Assembly: GCF_030272615.1 (NCBI RefSeq)
Contig: NC_081413.1
Location: 558,905,945-558,969,944, forward strand
Reading direction: 5' to 3'
Length of the DNA: 64,000 nt
From: Cryptomeria japonica
Lineage: Eukaryota; Streptophyta; Pinopsida; Cupressales; Cupressaceae
In this document: piece by piece, positions 44,430 to 57,185 of the stretch
Position numbering within the stretch: the first letter of the stretch is position 1
Layout: every line of letters begins with the position of its first letter
Notes under the pieces: generated by a model
What the model was told of the DNA's origin: nothing
Seen by the model: only the letters and a program-made list of their open reading frames with translations
The model's database searches: none
Position numbers and translations under genes: made by a program

Positions 44430-46930
44430 TTTTAAATAACTTACGAGACACACCATTGCAATTGCTTTAATAGACATGTGTCTTATTTCACTTAGCATAA
44501 TCTCATAGGAAATTGAACCTTTTGTTGTGTTTTTGAACTCTCTCAATTCGTTTCCACTTAGAGTTTGGAGTATTACTAGCCAACAATTCACACCCTTAGA
44601 GCACCACAAGAAGCACTGAAATCCCAAAAATAATTTGAATGGTTTTCTAATCTCATAACTCTGCCTCTTGCATCTATTTTGGAGAGTTTGTAAAGCTTTC
44701 CAACCTCCCAAATTCCTCTTTTTCTATAGCCCTCCCACCTAAGCTTGTTGTTGAAGTTAATCCCAAGGTATTTGTACTCAATTACTATTTCAAGAGTGTT
44801 GCCTTTGAAGTAGAACCTATGTTGGTTGTGTTTTCTACTATTGGAGAAAATCATGATTTTGGTCTAGCCATTATTAACTTGCATCCCCATTGTTTTGCAA
44901 AAATGCTCAACGCCATTAAATTTTCTTGCAACCTATGAGTTGATTTAGCAATTAAAAAAATGTCATTCACATATTAAAAAAGCTTGATCACAAACTCTCC
45001 CAAAAGGACATTGTCTCCCCCTTGCCAATTTAACTATTCTTCAAGCTTGTCAATATATAAACCAAAGAGAGTAGGAGTTACAAGGCACCCCTGCTTGACC
45101 TCAATGTCACTCATAAAACTTTATAAATCTTTTTGAAGTTCTAAATTTGACTTTAACCTCGTCATAAATCATATGAACAATCAATCTTAAATGCAAAGGA
45201 ATTCCAAGTTCCTCCATTGTACAACATAGCTTATCCCTAAGGATTGTGTCAAAAGCCTTTTTGAAGTCAACAAAATAATAAAAAGTATCTTCTCAGTATG
45301 CACAAAAATTTTCAATGATGTGAATCAAAGTGATTCAATGATCAATTGTAGAGTGCTTGAGCCTAAAATATACTTGACCTTTTGCTCGTTTTTTTTTTCT
45401 TTTTGCTTGTTTTCAACCATACTATCAAAAAGTTTCACAAATAAGGGATTAATCATTATGGTCCTATAATTGGAAAGGTTGTTAACATTGCGACTCTTAA
45501 AAAGAGGTATTGTTAGGTTAATTATCCAATCTCTTAGGAACCCTTGCAAAATGATGTTATTGAAAATTCTTATAATGTGAGACATGAGAGTTCTAATCCC
45601 CCGTTTTAGAAACTCCACTTGAAGCTCAACTAAGTCCTATGCTTTTTCATCCCCCAAATTTTTAATGTTAATCTCAACCTCATGTAAGGTGAAAATCTGT
45701 GTAGAGGTATTTACCAAGAGATGGGGGCCACTTTTGATTTCTTCTCATAAAGTTTTATTACATATTCAAACCACTGACTAGCTGAAATTCTATTTTCAAT
45801 TTGCTTCTTTCTTGTTGAAGCTTCTTCCAAAAAAGCTTTGAGTTATTCTTTCCAAGGTCTACATTAACTCTTCTTCACCTTGTGCTCATGAAATCAACTT
45901 TTTTTCTTTTCAAAATATGCTTGTACAACTTAATATTTATCTTCTACTTGAATCTTTCAAGCATCTCCTTTCAATTTTCTATCTTCATCAACACAAGCAT
46001 TAACTAGAAAGCAATTAGTTTTTGTTTTTTTTGTTTTTTTTTTTTCTCTATTGTATTTCCCAAGAGCTCCTTGAATTATATGTATTTTAAACTCATAATT
46101 GTTGAGGCCTTGTAGATGAATTTTCTCATTTTTAATTAACCCCTCTAAGGATGCCTTGTAGTTCAAACATTTTTCTTGTGTCAAAGAATCATATCCTTTG
46201 CAAGAGATTGTCAAGGATATTGAGTTTTCTTACCAAGTTGCCCCCTCTCATGCCAAGATAACCTTAAGTAAATTGGACTATGATTTGATTTTAAATCTGA
46301 AACATTCTCACCAATCATAACATCATTTATCCTTTAAGTCAAGCTTTGCAAGCAAATTGCATAATCAATGACACTTGCTCTATTGTATGTATTGCATGTA
46401 AAATTTCTAGACTTCTTCCATTCATCTCGGCCTATACAAATAATTAAGTTGAAGGCACAACGCAAAGAAAGCAATTCCTCCCCAAAGTGGCTACTAACTT
46501 TTTAGTCTCATGAACATCTTATCGAATTTATGTGAGCCAAATGGAGCCACAATCCTCTTTGCAACAAAGAATGCTAGCTTGATCATTTGAAATCCTAACA
46601 TTAAAATCTCCTCCTAAGAAAACTTCTTCGTGTTGAGAGTACATTGCAATGTCCTTTTTGAAAGTTGCAAAAGGGTCTTTGTTGTCTAGCCCATTGTTTT
46701 GTAAGTTTTTGAGACTTGTGGAGTAAAATAAAACATTGTAATTCTTATGTCATTTTCGTTTTTTATAACTTTAAACCATATATATTGTTTGCCTATGTCT
46801 TCTCTTTCTAGTTGAATGATATATCCGTCTTTTTCTTTCACTAAGACCATTATACCATGACAACCTTTTCCATTCTTCTTTGCCTTATTCCAAGCTACTA
46901 ACTCCATGTAACCTTCAAACATAGGAATCT
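44430..46930 (-). pseudogene. LINE relic of a non-L1-looking lineage (EN and RT)
   Basis: Minus-strand reading gives an AP-endonuclease fragment (GKGCHGIMVLVKEKDGYIIQ, 46686-46922). After a degraded gap the RT follows: FLRDWIINLTIPLFKSRNVN and NLSNYRTIMINPLFVKLF (about 45440-45560), then VDFKKAFDTI-like text in another frame (about 45245-45290), DIEVKQGCLVTPTLFGLYID (about 45050-45110), a VNDIFLIA catalytic box (Y-x-DD changed to ND, near 44960), and the thumb YKYLGINFNNKLRW (44735-44780). The QGCxxxPTLFxLYIDxLE form of motif B differs from the QGDPMSPFLF form of plant L1 elements in this window, suggesting a CR1/RTE/Jockey-like lineage. Frameshifts and stops throughout. Confidence 0.75.
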
Positions 46931-48229
46931 TACAACTTTATGCTCATGAGTTTATATGAGACAAATTGTATCTCTACCTTCTACAATAGGTCATAACCTA
47001 GGTCCCCTCCTCCACATATACCTTCTATAGTTCCAACAAGTGTAGATAGTGTTGCACTTACTACAAAATAAAAACAAAGAATTTTTGTGCTAAATAAAAA
47101 CAATAGTGCTTAAGTAAACAATAAAATTTAGTTTGTAATAGAAATTGCTTTGTTTATAATATTTTAAAAATTTAATCAAGTTTTATTGTTCTAATCTTAA
47201 TATTAACTAAATCAAGAAGTGTCACGTATCGACGAGTACTTGTCTTTGCAGTATCGAAATAAAAGTAGTTCTTATTGATATAGAGGGAGGTAAAGAATTT
47301 ATGGTGTAGTTGATAGATGAGTTGGCATGACAGTAAAAGTTGTAGATGTGCATTAAAATTTGACTTTGTGAAACTGAGAATTCTTGAATATTGTGTCTAT
47401 CTAATTGATTAGTTGTTTGATTAAATAATTAATTGGCATAATAATTTATTTTGCGATATTTAGTAATAATTGTTAAATTTGTAATATTTTATTTGATGAC
47501 ATTATTTTTAGAGCAATTGTAATTGTAAATATTAGTTGAATAATATATTATGTGGTATGAAAGTGAGTTTTGAAAGGTAGGTGTTGAGCCTACGAGGACA
47601 TACAAAAACTATTTTGAATGGAAGTGAAATTGAAAAGTATCAAGTTGTTTTGAGTTGACATAATTGAAGACGTATCTAAATGGATACCAAGAAAATATAA
47701 TCATGCAAAGATTTGGCCATTTAGAAGAAGTTTAATTGGGAAGATATAACAAATATAATTATAAGGAATTTGATATGAACAAATTAGTATTATGTGAGAA
47801 ACCATTGAAATTTTGTAATGAAACAATTAACAATCACAAGCAATAATACAAATATTATGTTAGCTTATTATATGCATTGTTTGTTGACAAAACTAATTTT
47901 GAAAAATAAACAAAATGATAATTACATAATAACAATTATATGTGACATCGTAAATATGATTGGCAATCAATTTGTCCTTGCAATTACAAGGAGAATAATA
48001 CATGTTTAATTGGTCAATTTTAACTCTATTGAATACATCAAAAGAAGAATTAGAATGAAACGATACCTTGACTTCAACAATAAAAGTTGTCTATGTGCAA
48101 CATCAATTACTCAATCTCATCAACCATTTATGCCTTATCATAAGAAACAAATTAATAACTCCAATTATAATAATGAAAAAAAAATTGCTTTGAATGCGAC
48201 AAAAGGCTCTTTTGCACAATAAAAAACAT
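46931..48229. other. AT-rich intergenic DNA
   Basis: Very AT-rich; no domain recognised. The last part (from about 48060) may already be 5' UTR of the plus-strand LINE, but its 5' end cannot be placed. Confidence 0.4.
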
Positions 48230-50276
48230 GCTCCTAGTGTAAACTTAGCACAAAGATCCAATGGCAAAAATGGCTTCCTGCAAAGGAAACCAAATGCAAG
48301 AAAGATAGCTCCAAGGGAAAACTGTATGCCTATAACTCGCCCTTGCATAACTATAGGAGCCAACTAGATTTCAATAGGGCCGATTGAAAAGAATGGTAGG
48401 TTTGTCAAGTCAAGCAGAAATCCAAAACCCCAATTTGGCAATCCAGGGAAAGCCTACAGACCTTCAAACTGCACGAAGTCCAATGAGTATTGCCCTCAAT
48501 GGGAGATGGGTCGATAAATGTGGAAACAGGGCGGCGGCCAATTTGTCCAGTAGGAATTTCAATGACAAAATACCTGCATGAAGGGAAGGAAAGGCCACCC
48601 AACCAATGCAAACAACTACTAAGAACAGATGGCAATTGGTCAAATCCAAAAGAATAAGGAAACTAGAAAGGAAATTTTGCAATTGGCCAAATGAGGTTTT
48701 TAGATGCAAGAATTTCAAGGCTAATAATTGAACAGGCACATTTACTAACCCTAAATTTCAAGTAGAACATAGAACAAATGTTGGGGAGTATAATAGATTT
48801 CATGTCCCAAGAAAAAACCAGGATAGCGAGAGGAAAATTCCAAATTTTGATCATTCGGTTGTTAACAATTTTTGGTCGGGCTCGAACCGTAAAGGAAAAT
48901 CTGGCATTCTTAGGGGTCAGAGTTCAAACGTTCATCATACCAGGAATGGTTCTAAGAACGGACCGGTCAAGAAGGAAAAACTCAAAATTGGTGACTACAA
49001 GGCGTTTGTGGTAAATAACAGGATAATAGAAGATAGATGGAACCAATGACACAAAGGTGGATTATTTGCAAAATGGACCAGCTCGAGGAAATCGGCTTCA
49101 CAAATCATGAACCGGTGGAATTCGGCATTCCCCAACTAGGTAAGTATTTCAATCCTTCCTAATAACTTTTTATTTATGATTTGCAAAAATGAATCTCTAA
49201 AGGTAGAATTTCTCTTTGGTAAACCTATTTTCTATGAAGGTTATAGTTTCTTATTAATCCAATAAATTGTGAAATCAAATACACCCCTAAATGGATTAGA
49301 ATTTTGTGTGTCCCCATGGACCTAATACAGTTTGATACCCTAGTGGAGATAGGGAATACCCTTGGGTCCTTCGTTGGTGTATAGGAGAATTTTTTTAACT
49401 GCATTGAGGTTAGAATCTTACTTAACATTAGTACATATTCAAAAATTTTAGAGCTTTTGGAACTCATAACAGGACAACAGACTTACTATTTTAGGGCAGA
49501 ATTCCATGAGGGGCCGATAACAGGTAATATTGTCACTAAAGAAGACAAAGTGGCCTAGAAAATGGAAGTCTGCATTACAAACACTCCACAAATAAAAGGA
49601 GTCAACATCACTCGCAATTAGGAGAAAGGGGGTTTTATTATTGAAAATCTAATCCCAAAGGATACAGATAAAATATAAAGGTAACCACCTTTGTCGAGGA
49701 GGTAGAATTATATCAGTTTGATGGAGCTTTAGAGAAGAGCCCGAAAAAAATTCAAGTTTCTAATTATCAGAGCAAGTCGGATAGGGGAATGGTTGTTGAG
49801 ATAGAGAATATCCAAGAGAAGGATGAGCCTTGAGTTATTATAGAGGAAGGATAAATTAAGGAAACTAAATAAGAATAGATTCCAGCATAATTGGAAATAG
49901 TTTATAATATGTTGGGCACCAATAACGCCCCAAAGGCAGAATCAGAATCGAAAGATGAGGATAGCATATAAATTGCTAATGAGAATCAAAGATTGATTAA
50001 GGAAATCTCGGAGATAGATGTTAGGGAAAGAGAGGAGATGGAGGCAAAGATTCTAGATGATTCCCCCAAGCTCCGAGGTACTTCTGAGAAGGGGATGAAA
50101 TTAGTTTTGGATCTGAATTTCCCCAATAAAGAAACCCCAGACTACGAGAAATCTGCAAGGAGAAGAGGTAGAAAATCCCTAAATGAACTTAGGGATATGG
50201 CTAGGGAAGCTGAAGGTCAAGCCAAAATCACAACCTTATTACATCATCATGGAATGTTAGGTCTTCCCAAGGATCA
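48230..50276 (+). pseudogene. LINE (L1-type) ORF1 relic
   Basis: Forward reading across frameshifts starts with a basic, Asn/Arg-rich N-terminal part (KHAPSVNLAQRSNGKNGF, about 48225-48280). It then shows a segment resembling the plant L1 ORF1 domain DUF4283: NRWNSAF and a NNFLFMICKN...VEFLFGKPIFYEGYSF stretch (about 49105-49250), with NTLGxF-like text in 49300-49400. The last part (49993-50276, open for 95 codons) is acidic and Lys/Glu-rich, ends ITTLLHHHGMLGLPKDQ, and overlaps the start of ORF2 at 50277 by four bases. No CCHC knuckle was found. It would bind RNA in the LINE particle. Confidence 0.65.
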
Positions 50277-51083
50277 ATGAAGGTTACATCATGGAATGTT
50301 AGGGGCCTGAATGCCCCTAACAAACAACGTTTATTTAAGCACTACCTAACAACTTTTGGCTCGAAGGTTGTAATGATACAAGAAACTAAGCTTAGAGAAA
50401 AGGATTGGATCCAGTATTGTAATATACTAGGTATTTGGAAGGAAGTCTTCATAGATATAGATGGAGCTACAGGAGGTCTTGCCATCTTATGAGACCCTAA
50501 AATGGTAAGCTTTGAGGAAGTAATTAAGAAACCCCATTGGCAAGGTGGTAGGGTTAGAAACATCTACAACTCTCTAAGCTTTTTCCTCATTAATATTTAT
50601 GGTCTAATTAGCACTATAGGGAAAAGGGAAGTATGGGTTGAGATTGAATCCCATATGGATCAACATGTAGAAGAGTTTTATATTCTAGGGGGAGACTTTA
50701 ATGTAATTTTGGAGTTGTTGGAGAAAGAGGGGGGCATTCAAGTAGAATCTACAACTCAGAGAGAATTCAAAAGTTGGGTTAGGAATAATAATTTGTTAGA
50801 CATTCGAATGGATAATGGCACGTTCACTTGGAATAATAGGAGGCTAGGTGGTAATTATATTGTAGAGAAGTTAGAAAGGTTTTTCTTCAAAGGGGATCTA
50901 GCTAAATTTAGTAACTCGATGAGTTCTTCTATTCTTACCTCAGTTGGTTCAGATCATTTTCCAGTTGCTCTTAGTATAGACGAGGACATGAGACCCAGAA
51001 AATGCCCTTTTAAATTTGAAAGGATGTGGTTCCAAGACAAAAATTTCCTCAACCTAGTTGAAACCTGGTGCAAGGAGATTTAG
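50277..51083 (+). pseudogene. LINE (L1-type) ORF2: AP endonuclease
   Basis: The start of ORF2. MKVTSWNVRGLNAPNKQR holds the catalytic Asn, VMIQETKL the catalytic Glu, LGGDFNVIL the D-x-N motif and VGSDHFPVAL the SDH motif; all metal-site residues are present. A TGA at about 50490 (where Trp is expected in L-W-DP) splits the frame, and a TAG at about 51081 precedes the RT region. Both stops look like single transitions. This enzyme nicks target DNA to prime reverse transcription. Confidence 0.9.
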
Positions 51084-52500
51084 GTTTATAGCTCCAAAAT
51101 ATTTTGTTTTATTACTAAATTGAAAAATGTAAAACACAAAATTATGCAGTGGAATAAGGAACATTTCAAAGATATATTCAAAGAGAAGGATCACATTGAA
51201 GTAGAGATTGATGGTTGGAATGAGAGTGTTATTACAGAGGGTATGAATTATGAGAAATTTGTAAAAGAAAAAGAGTTGCTTCATAAGTATGAGGACGTTT
51301 TGTCCAACGAAGAGATATTTTGGAAACAGAAGTTGAGAGAAAATTGGCTAAGTGAAGGTGATAATAACACTAGATTTTTTCATAACAGTATGAAACAGAG
51401 AAGAAGAATAAATAGAATTCTTCGAATAAAAGATGCTAAGGGTGTTTTCTTAGAAGATCTTATAAAAATAGGTCAGGAAATAGTGTTTTCCTTTAGGAAT
51501 ATACTAAACAATCGGGATAGCACGAATCTCCATTCGCAACAATATTTGCTTTCAAACGTGCCCAAGATGATCATTGAGGAAGAAAATAGGATGCTCACAA
51601 GTAAATTCTCTTTAAAGGAAATTCACCTGCCAGTAAGACAACTTCACCCTGAGAAGGCACTAGGGCCTGATGGCTTTCCTGCAAGCTTTTTTCAAGTATG
51701 TTGGCCCTTTTTAGGAGTTGAAATGTGGGAATCTATAGAAAGCATGAGAAACTCTGGTAGAATCCTAAAGGAAATTAACAACGCTTTCATAACATTAATA
51801 CCAAAAAATGATAAAGCAGAGGAGGTGGATGATTTTAGACCAATCTCGCTTTGCAATACACTGTACAAGGTGTTATCCAAAGCTTTAGCAAATAAGGTCA
51901 AGAGAGTTTTACCCTCTATCATTTTAGAAGAACAAACAAGCTTTATGCCAAGAAGATCAATCCTAGGTGGATTAATTATAGAACAAGAAGTCTTTTACTA
52001 AGTGCAAAAGAATTTAGAGCCTAGTGTGCTGGTTAAATTAGATATTAAGAAAGCTTATGATAAAGTGGATTGGCAGTTTTTATGTAAATGTATAAAAGCT
52101 TTTGGATTTGCCAAACAACTCATTAATCTAATTTTCAATTGCATATATATCCCTAACTTATCAATACTAATAAATGGTTCCCCAGAGGGGTTCTTTGATA
52201 TTTCAAGGGGTTTGAGACAAGGGGATCCCATGTCCCCCTTTCTGTTTATCATCATGGCAAAAGCGTTTGGTAGGGCAGTAAGCAAAGCACACTCTATAGG
52301 TAACATTAAGGGAGTTAAAGTATCGAAAGGGGTTGCAAACATTACTCATTAGCAATTTGTAGATGACACAATGCTCTTTGGAGCTAGTCAAAAGTCAAAA
52401 GCAAAAGCATTCAGGTTAATTTTAAATAAATATGCTAAGGCTTCAAGGCAGGTAGTCAATACAAGTAATTAAGAAATTTCTTTTATGAACACTAGTGCTA
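51084..52500 (+). pseudogene. LINE (L1-type) ORF2: reverse transcriptase
   Basis: The coding frame continues after the TAG. WLSEGDNNTRFFHNSMKQRR leads into the L1 RT: LHPEKALGPDGFPASFFQ, ITLIPKNDKAEEVDDFRPIS with LCNTLYKVLSKALANKVK, LDIKKAYDKVDWQFL (motif A with catalytic Asp), SRGLRQGDPMSPFLF (motif B) and QFVDDTMLFGAS (motif C, FVDD). Stops at about 52001 (TAA where Gln is expected) and 52351 (TAG, Gln expected). The catalytic triad is kept, so decay is recent relative to other elements here. Confidence 0.92.
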
Positions 52501-54044
52501 GGGAGGAGATAGCAATCTGTTAAACACTAGGCTTTAAGAAGGGGAGATCCCTTGCAAGTATCTAGGTTTACCCTTAGACAAAGGTATTAGAACTAGCAAG
52601 CTATGGGTCTTGCCAAAATTAGAACAAAAGATGGATTCCTGGAAAGGGAAATGGTTATCCAATGTAGGTAGAGCTACAATGCTTAAATCGGTTCTTCCAG
52701 TCATCCCCACGTAGCAAATGTCACGCATACTCTTATCATAGGGTGCCAAAGACAAGATGAATACAAAAATGATAATGTTTTATTAGCAAGGATCATCAGA
52801 TGATAGGAAATTACCTATAATTAAATGGGGAAATATTTGAAGGCCTAAGGAAGTAGGAGGTATTGGGTTGAAGAACCTAAGTTGGCAGAATAAAGCTTTA
52901 GGAGCCAAATTAATATGAAAAATCTATAAAGAACCTGAAATAAAGTGGGTGAAAATTCTGCGCAAGAAATATTTGATTGGGTTAGACCCAAGTAATATTT
53001 TTAGAACACCCAACCCTCCCAGGGGATCTAGGGTTTGGAATTTCATCTTAGAAAATAGGACTTTGATTTTAGATAATTTAACTTGGGATATAGCATATGG
53101 GAAGAAGGTTCTCTTATGGAGTGAAGCTTGGAATGGGTTCACAACATGAGATCATGCTCCTTTGAATCCCATAATCAAGGAAGTTTTGAGGAATCTGTGG
53201 GGGGATTACCTATACAATTATATTGAATTTCCTAATGGGGATCTAGTCTTAGGGTGGAAATGGAAGTCCCTGGATCACACGCCTTTAACTGAGGTAAATA
53301 GGAAGGAATTCATAGGCATATTAGCGGAAAGACATATTTCTTCTAAGAAGTGTAAAGACAAATTAATATGGATAGGCTCCAATTCAGGAGATTACAAAGT
53401 TAAAGATGAGTACTTAGAGAAGATTAAATCTCAACAATGGGAAAAGATAGTCATCCCCATCCAACTATGTTGGGATAAAGTTTGCTTGCCTAAAGTAGGA
53501 ATGTTTATGTGGGCTACATTGCAAAAAAGAATCTTGACTGCATAATGGTTTAGGAAAATTGGTTTTGAAGGGCCTTCTATTTGCGTTCTTTGTGAAGCAA
53601 ATGAAGAGATAGTGGATCATCTTTTAATGAATTGTCCTTACACATCAGAATGTTGGGTTTGGCTGTGTAGAAAGTTAGGTTAGAAGACAACACTGCCTAA
53701 TGAATTAATGAGTAATATGAAAAGTTGGTTGGTGATATGTAAGAATAGTTTATATGGTGTGATTTGGAAATTAGCTCCCTCCATCTTAGTTTGGGAAGTA
53801 TGGAAAGAAAGAAATAGAAGGATTTTCCAAGGTAAAAAAAATACAAACATACAACCTGTGCAACAATGTAGAAGCAACAATAGTTGAGACCACAAGCAAT
53901 AGAATTAGGAGAGGCAATCTTAAAGATTTTATATTTTCTACTTGGGATAGCTTTGTTAGAAGAGAATGGTTTGGTCTTATTATACCTCCACAGTATGGAA
54001 AAGTGGGTAGTGAGAGTAAACTAAAGAGAGAACTTTGTAAATAG
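52501..54044 (+). pseudogene. LINE (L1-type) ORF2: thumb, connection and zf-RVT
   Basis: Includes KYLGLPLDKG and WKGKWLSNVGRATMLKSVLP (RT thumb, 52555-52700), GIGLKNLSWQNKALGAKLI (about 52862-52918), KKYLIGLDPSN and the long connection open at 53162-53545, then the zinc-binding zf-RVT motif ICVLCEANEEIVDHLLMNC (about 53580-53636) and WEVWKERNRRIF. Isolated stops interrupt an otherwise continuous frame. Confidence 0.85.
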
Positions 54045-54476
54045 TAAAAACCAGATTATGGTTGGTTTAAACTTAACTTCAATGGAGCTTCTAGAGGAAA
54101 CCTGAGATTAACCAGTATTGGTTACATCATTCACCATTGGGATGGATCCATACGTGCTAAACTTGCTAGGCCAATTGGCAAGGTTACTAACAATATAGCA
54201 GAAATGGATGCGCTCATAGAAGGCTTACTATTTAGTATGGACTTGAATATTAAGAAACTGGCAATAGAAGGGGATTCTCAAATTATCATAAATGCTTTGA
54301 GAACTAAAAATACTCCTAATTGGAAGTCGAATTCGAGAATAGCTAGAGCTACTCAACTTCTTAATTTCTTTGAAGCTATCACTATAAATCATATACATAG
54401 AGAGGGGAATATTGAGGCTGACAAGCTGGCGAATTTGGGAGTGGATGGATCTTTCCTAGAGAGGATAGGTGGTTAG
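54045..54476 (+). pseudogene. LINE (L1-type) ORF2: RNase H
   Basis: The ORF2 C-terminus: WFKLNFNGASRGN (first catalytic Asp of FDGAS replaced by Asn), IAEMDALIEGLLF (Glu), IEGDSQIIINAL (Asp) and HREGNIEADKLANLGVDGS (last Asp), ending at TAG 54474-54476. An archaeal/plant-type RNase H at the end of ORF2 is typical of plant L1 elements. The Asn substitution alone would impair activity. Confidence 0.9.
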
Positions 54477-56639
54477 TAGGTAAATAATGAAAGCCCTTAA
54501 TTTTGGAGGGGATCACTTAAATTCTTGTGAGCCTTAGGTTTTAATCTGATGGTCCCTCTTAAATATGTTAAGGGTCACTTAATTAGTGATGTTTACTTAG
54601 TTAGTATCTTGAGTTTATTATAGAAGGAACTCAATGAAGTTTTAAAAGTTTTGCTTAATCTTATACCAATGATTACGATTAGTGGGCTTAAGGAAGTTTT
54701 GGGATATATGACGTAATTAGCCTACGGGTGTAGGATAGTCTCGGAAATTACTTCATAATTTTGAGGATTTCACATGCACCATGTCACGCGATTTAACACC
54801 TACAACAAGTTTTAATAGTCACCTCAACAATAGTATGTATTTTTATTTCTAAAAGAGCTCGATGAGGGTTTGTATAGGGGTGCATGGTGAATATGGAGTT
54901 GAACCTTAGACTGATTTCTGCCTCAGACTCTAGACTCGTAGATTTTAGGGGTGAGGTAAAAATGGAGAGATGGAGTAGGGTGTTACTTGAGTTGGATGAC
55001 TTGTCCTGCAAAGCAGTTAGGAAGATTTTGGGAGATGAATTTATCAACGACGAGTTCCGTTACAAAGTGAATTGTGATATTTTGGCCATATTTGTGGCAA
55101 TTTTTCTTATGGTTGGCATCAAGAAGTAGGAGGTAATTCGATTAAGCAAATACATTTTCAAAGAGGAGTTTTTAGGCAACTTGGAACTTGTTGTGGGTGG
55201 TGTGGATGAATATATGAGAATTCCCTTTATAGAGGACTACGAAGTAGAAGCAGGCTCAGGGGGGGAGCATAAATTTTCATATAGTAAAGTAGCCACTATT
55301 GGTAGTAAGGGACAAAGTTGTCTTCAAAAAAATAAGGGCAAATATTCAAAGGAATGCAAACTTCCTTCTCAAATGGCTACATGTGAAGAAGGCTCCAGAA
55401 AATAGAAATTGGTGGGTTAATTATCTTAGGATTGAAGGATTTGAAACTCCAAAATCCTTTTCAAATGTGGCAATGGAGAAGGTGCAAGTTTTGTCGTCAG
55501 TGATAATTAGGGCAGCGAAGGGTAAGGGACAAACAAAGAAGGCTCATGGAGGTATGTCAGATGACACATATATGGCAGAGACCATAGCAGGTCCTTCAGC
55601 ACCTAGGTCAGGGGCCTAAAGATTGCAATCTCATCGACCTCGGAGCTCTAAAGCAGTGAAATTGAGGCTTCTTGGTTAGATAAGCCCCTTGGGCAATTTT
55701 GGTTATGCTTCTTTTTGTTTTATAATTCTAGACTATCTATGGTGCTTTCAGACGAGGTTCCTTGCAGACTAGTAGGCTCTATATAGCAATATAGACTATA
55801 TCATTTTATATGCTTTTACTTTTGGATGATAACTGATTGTTCTCGACTTTTTTTTCTTGACTATGAAGACTACATAGTAATGGTTAATTTCGGATAGTGA
55901 TTTGAACCTAGATTTTGATATAATACAATTTGGTACTTATGGAAATGAATTATGGTTTTTGAGGAACGTCTCTTCTAGGTTTTCTAAGTTTATTATTTTG
56001 GTATTTAGCTCATATTGATGGATTTAGGATCATACAGGAGGTGGATGGTTGAATTCATACTTTTGCAGGCCCTTGTACTTAGCAAGATTATTTTCTTTAG
56101 GATTTCCTTATTCCTTATTTCTTAAAATGGTATCCTATATAGCTTTATATGGAAACAAAGGAGTAAAGGGTGGGGGCTAGTATAGATTGAGCTGGTATAA
56201 TAGTTTGAGAAATGTTCGGTAGATCTCGGGCTCATTTTGGTATAATTTTCCAATTTGAAGTAGATCATTCTATCCAAAAGGATTGTTTACCCTACGATTA
56301 ATACATTGAGGTTACTATGGTTGAAAATAATACAACGATTATGCTATGGTAAGTTAGTGATTTCTCTGATATTTGCTTCTTTAAGGAAGATCGTGGGATG
56401 CGAAGTGGTTTTCCTTACCTCTTTTAAGATGGATTAAGGTTTTAGCAGTAAAAGTTTAGAAAGTACACTTCGTTAGCAGGATGTGTATTAATTTTCCAAG
56501 TAAGTGTTGCTTATTGTTGGATTTTGGTATTTGAAATTTCTAAAGGTAGTTTATATAATCAGTAGTAATAAGTTCATCTGATACGCTGTTTTTTAACTTT
56601 AGGGTTAGTGGTTGCATAATTTTGAGTCTTATACATATA
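54477..56639 (+). other. LINE 3' tail and unassigned coding-like DNA
   Basis: After the RNase H stop the sequence has UTR character to about 54880. Overlapping ORFs at 54884-55129, 55181-55405 and 55299-55619 follow, in a stretch that looks coding (MERWSRVLLELDDLSCKAVR; WVNYLRIEGFETPKSFSNVA) but matches no domain I know; this might be the ORF1 of another LINE. Bases 55620-56639 resemble a plant LINE 3' UTR (T-rich with TTTTTGTTTTATAATTC). No poly(A) or target duplication was identified. Confidence 0.4.
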
Positions 56640-56821
56640 TAATGATATATATGTACACACACACACACATTTATCTATATATGTCTATATATCTATATAT
56701 ACACACACATATACATACACATATATATAGATACATGTGTGTATATATATACATATACATATACATATACACATACATATACACATATACATAGATAGAT
56801 ACGCACATATGTATGTATACA

Positions 56822-56879
<58 letters not shown>

Positions 56880-57185
56880 TGTACATACACACACACATAT
56901 ACATGTATATACATATGTATACATACATACATACATATACATATATACAAGTATATACACATGTATGTATACATACATGTGTATATACATGTATGCACAT
57001 ATATATATACATGTATACATGTATATGTATATGTATATATATGTATGTATATACATATATATGTATACGTATATGTATATATACATGTATATGTATATAT
57101 GTATATACATGTATATGTGTATATATATGTATATACATCTATATGTATATGTATATGTATGTGTATGTATGTATGTATGCATGTA
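56640..57185. repeat. Complex TACA/TATA microsatellite
   Basis: About 545 bp of interleaved (TACA)n, (TGTA)n, (TATA)n and (CA)n. Bases 56813-56884 form (TACA)n followed by its reverse complement (TGTA)n, a near-perfect inverted repeat of about 70 bp. All ORFs over this region (Tyr/Ile/His/Met/Cys-rich, both strands) are artefacts. It separates the plus-strand LINE from minus-strand LINE DNA. Confidence 0.95.
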
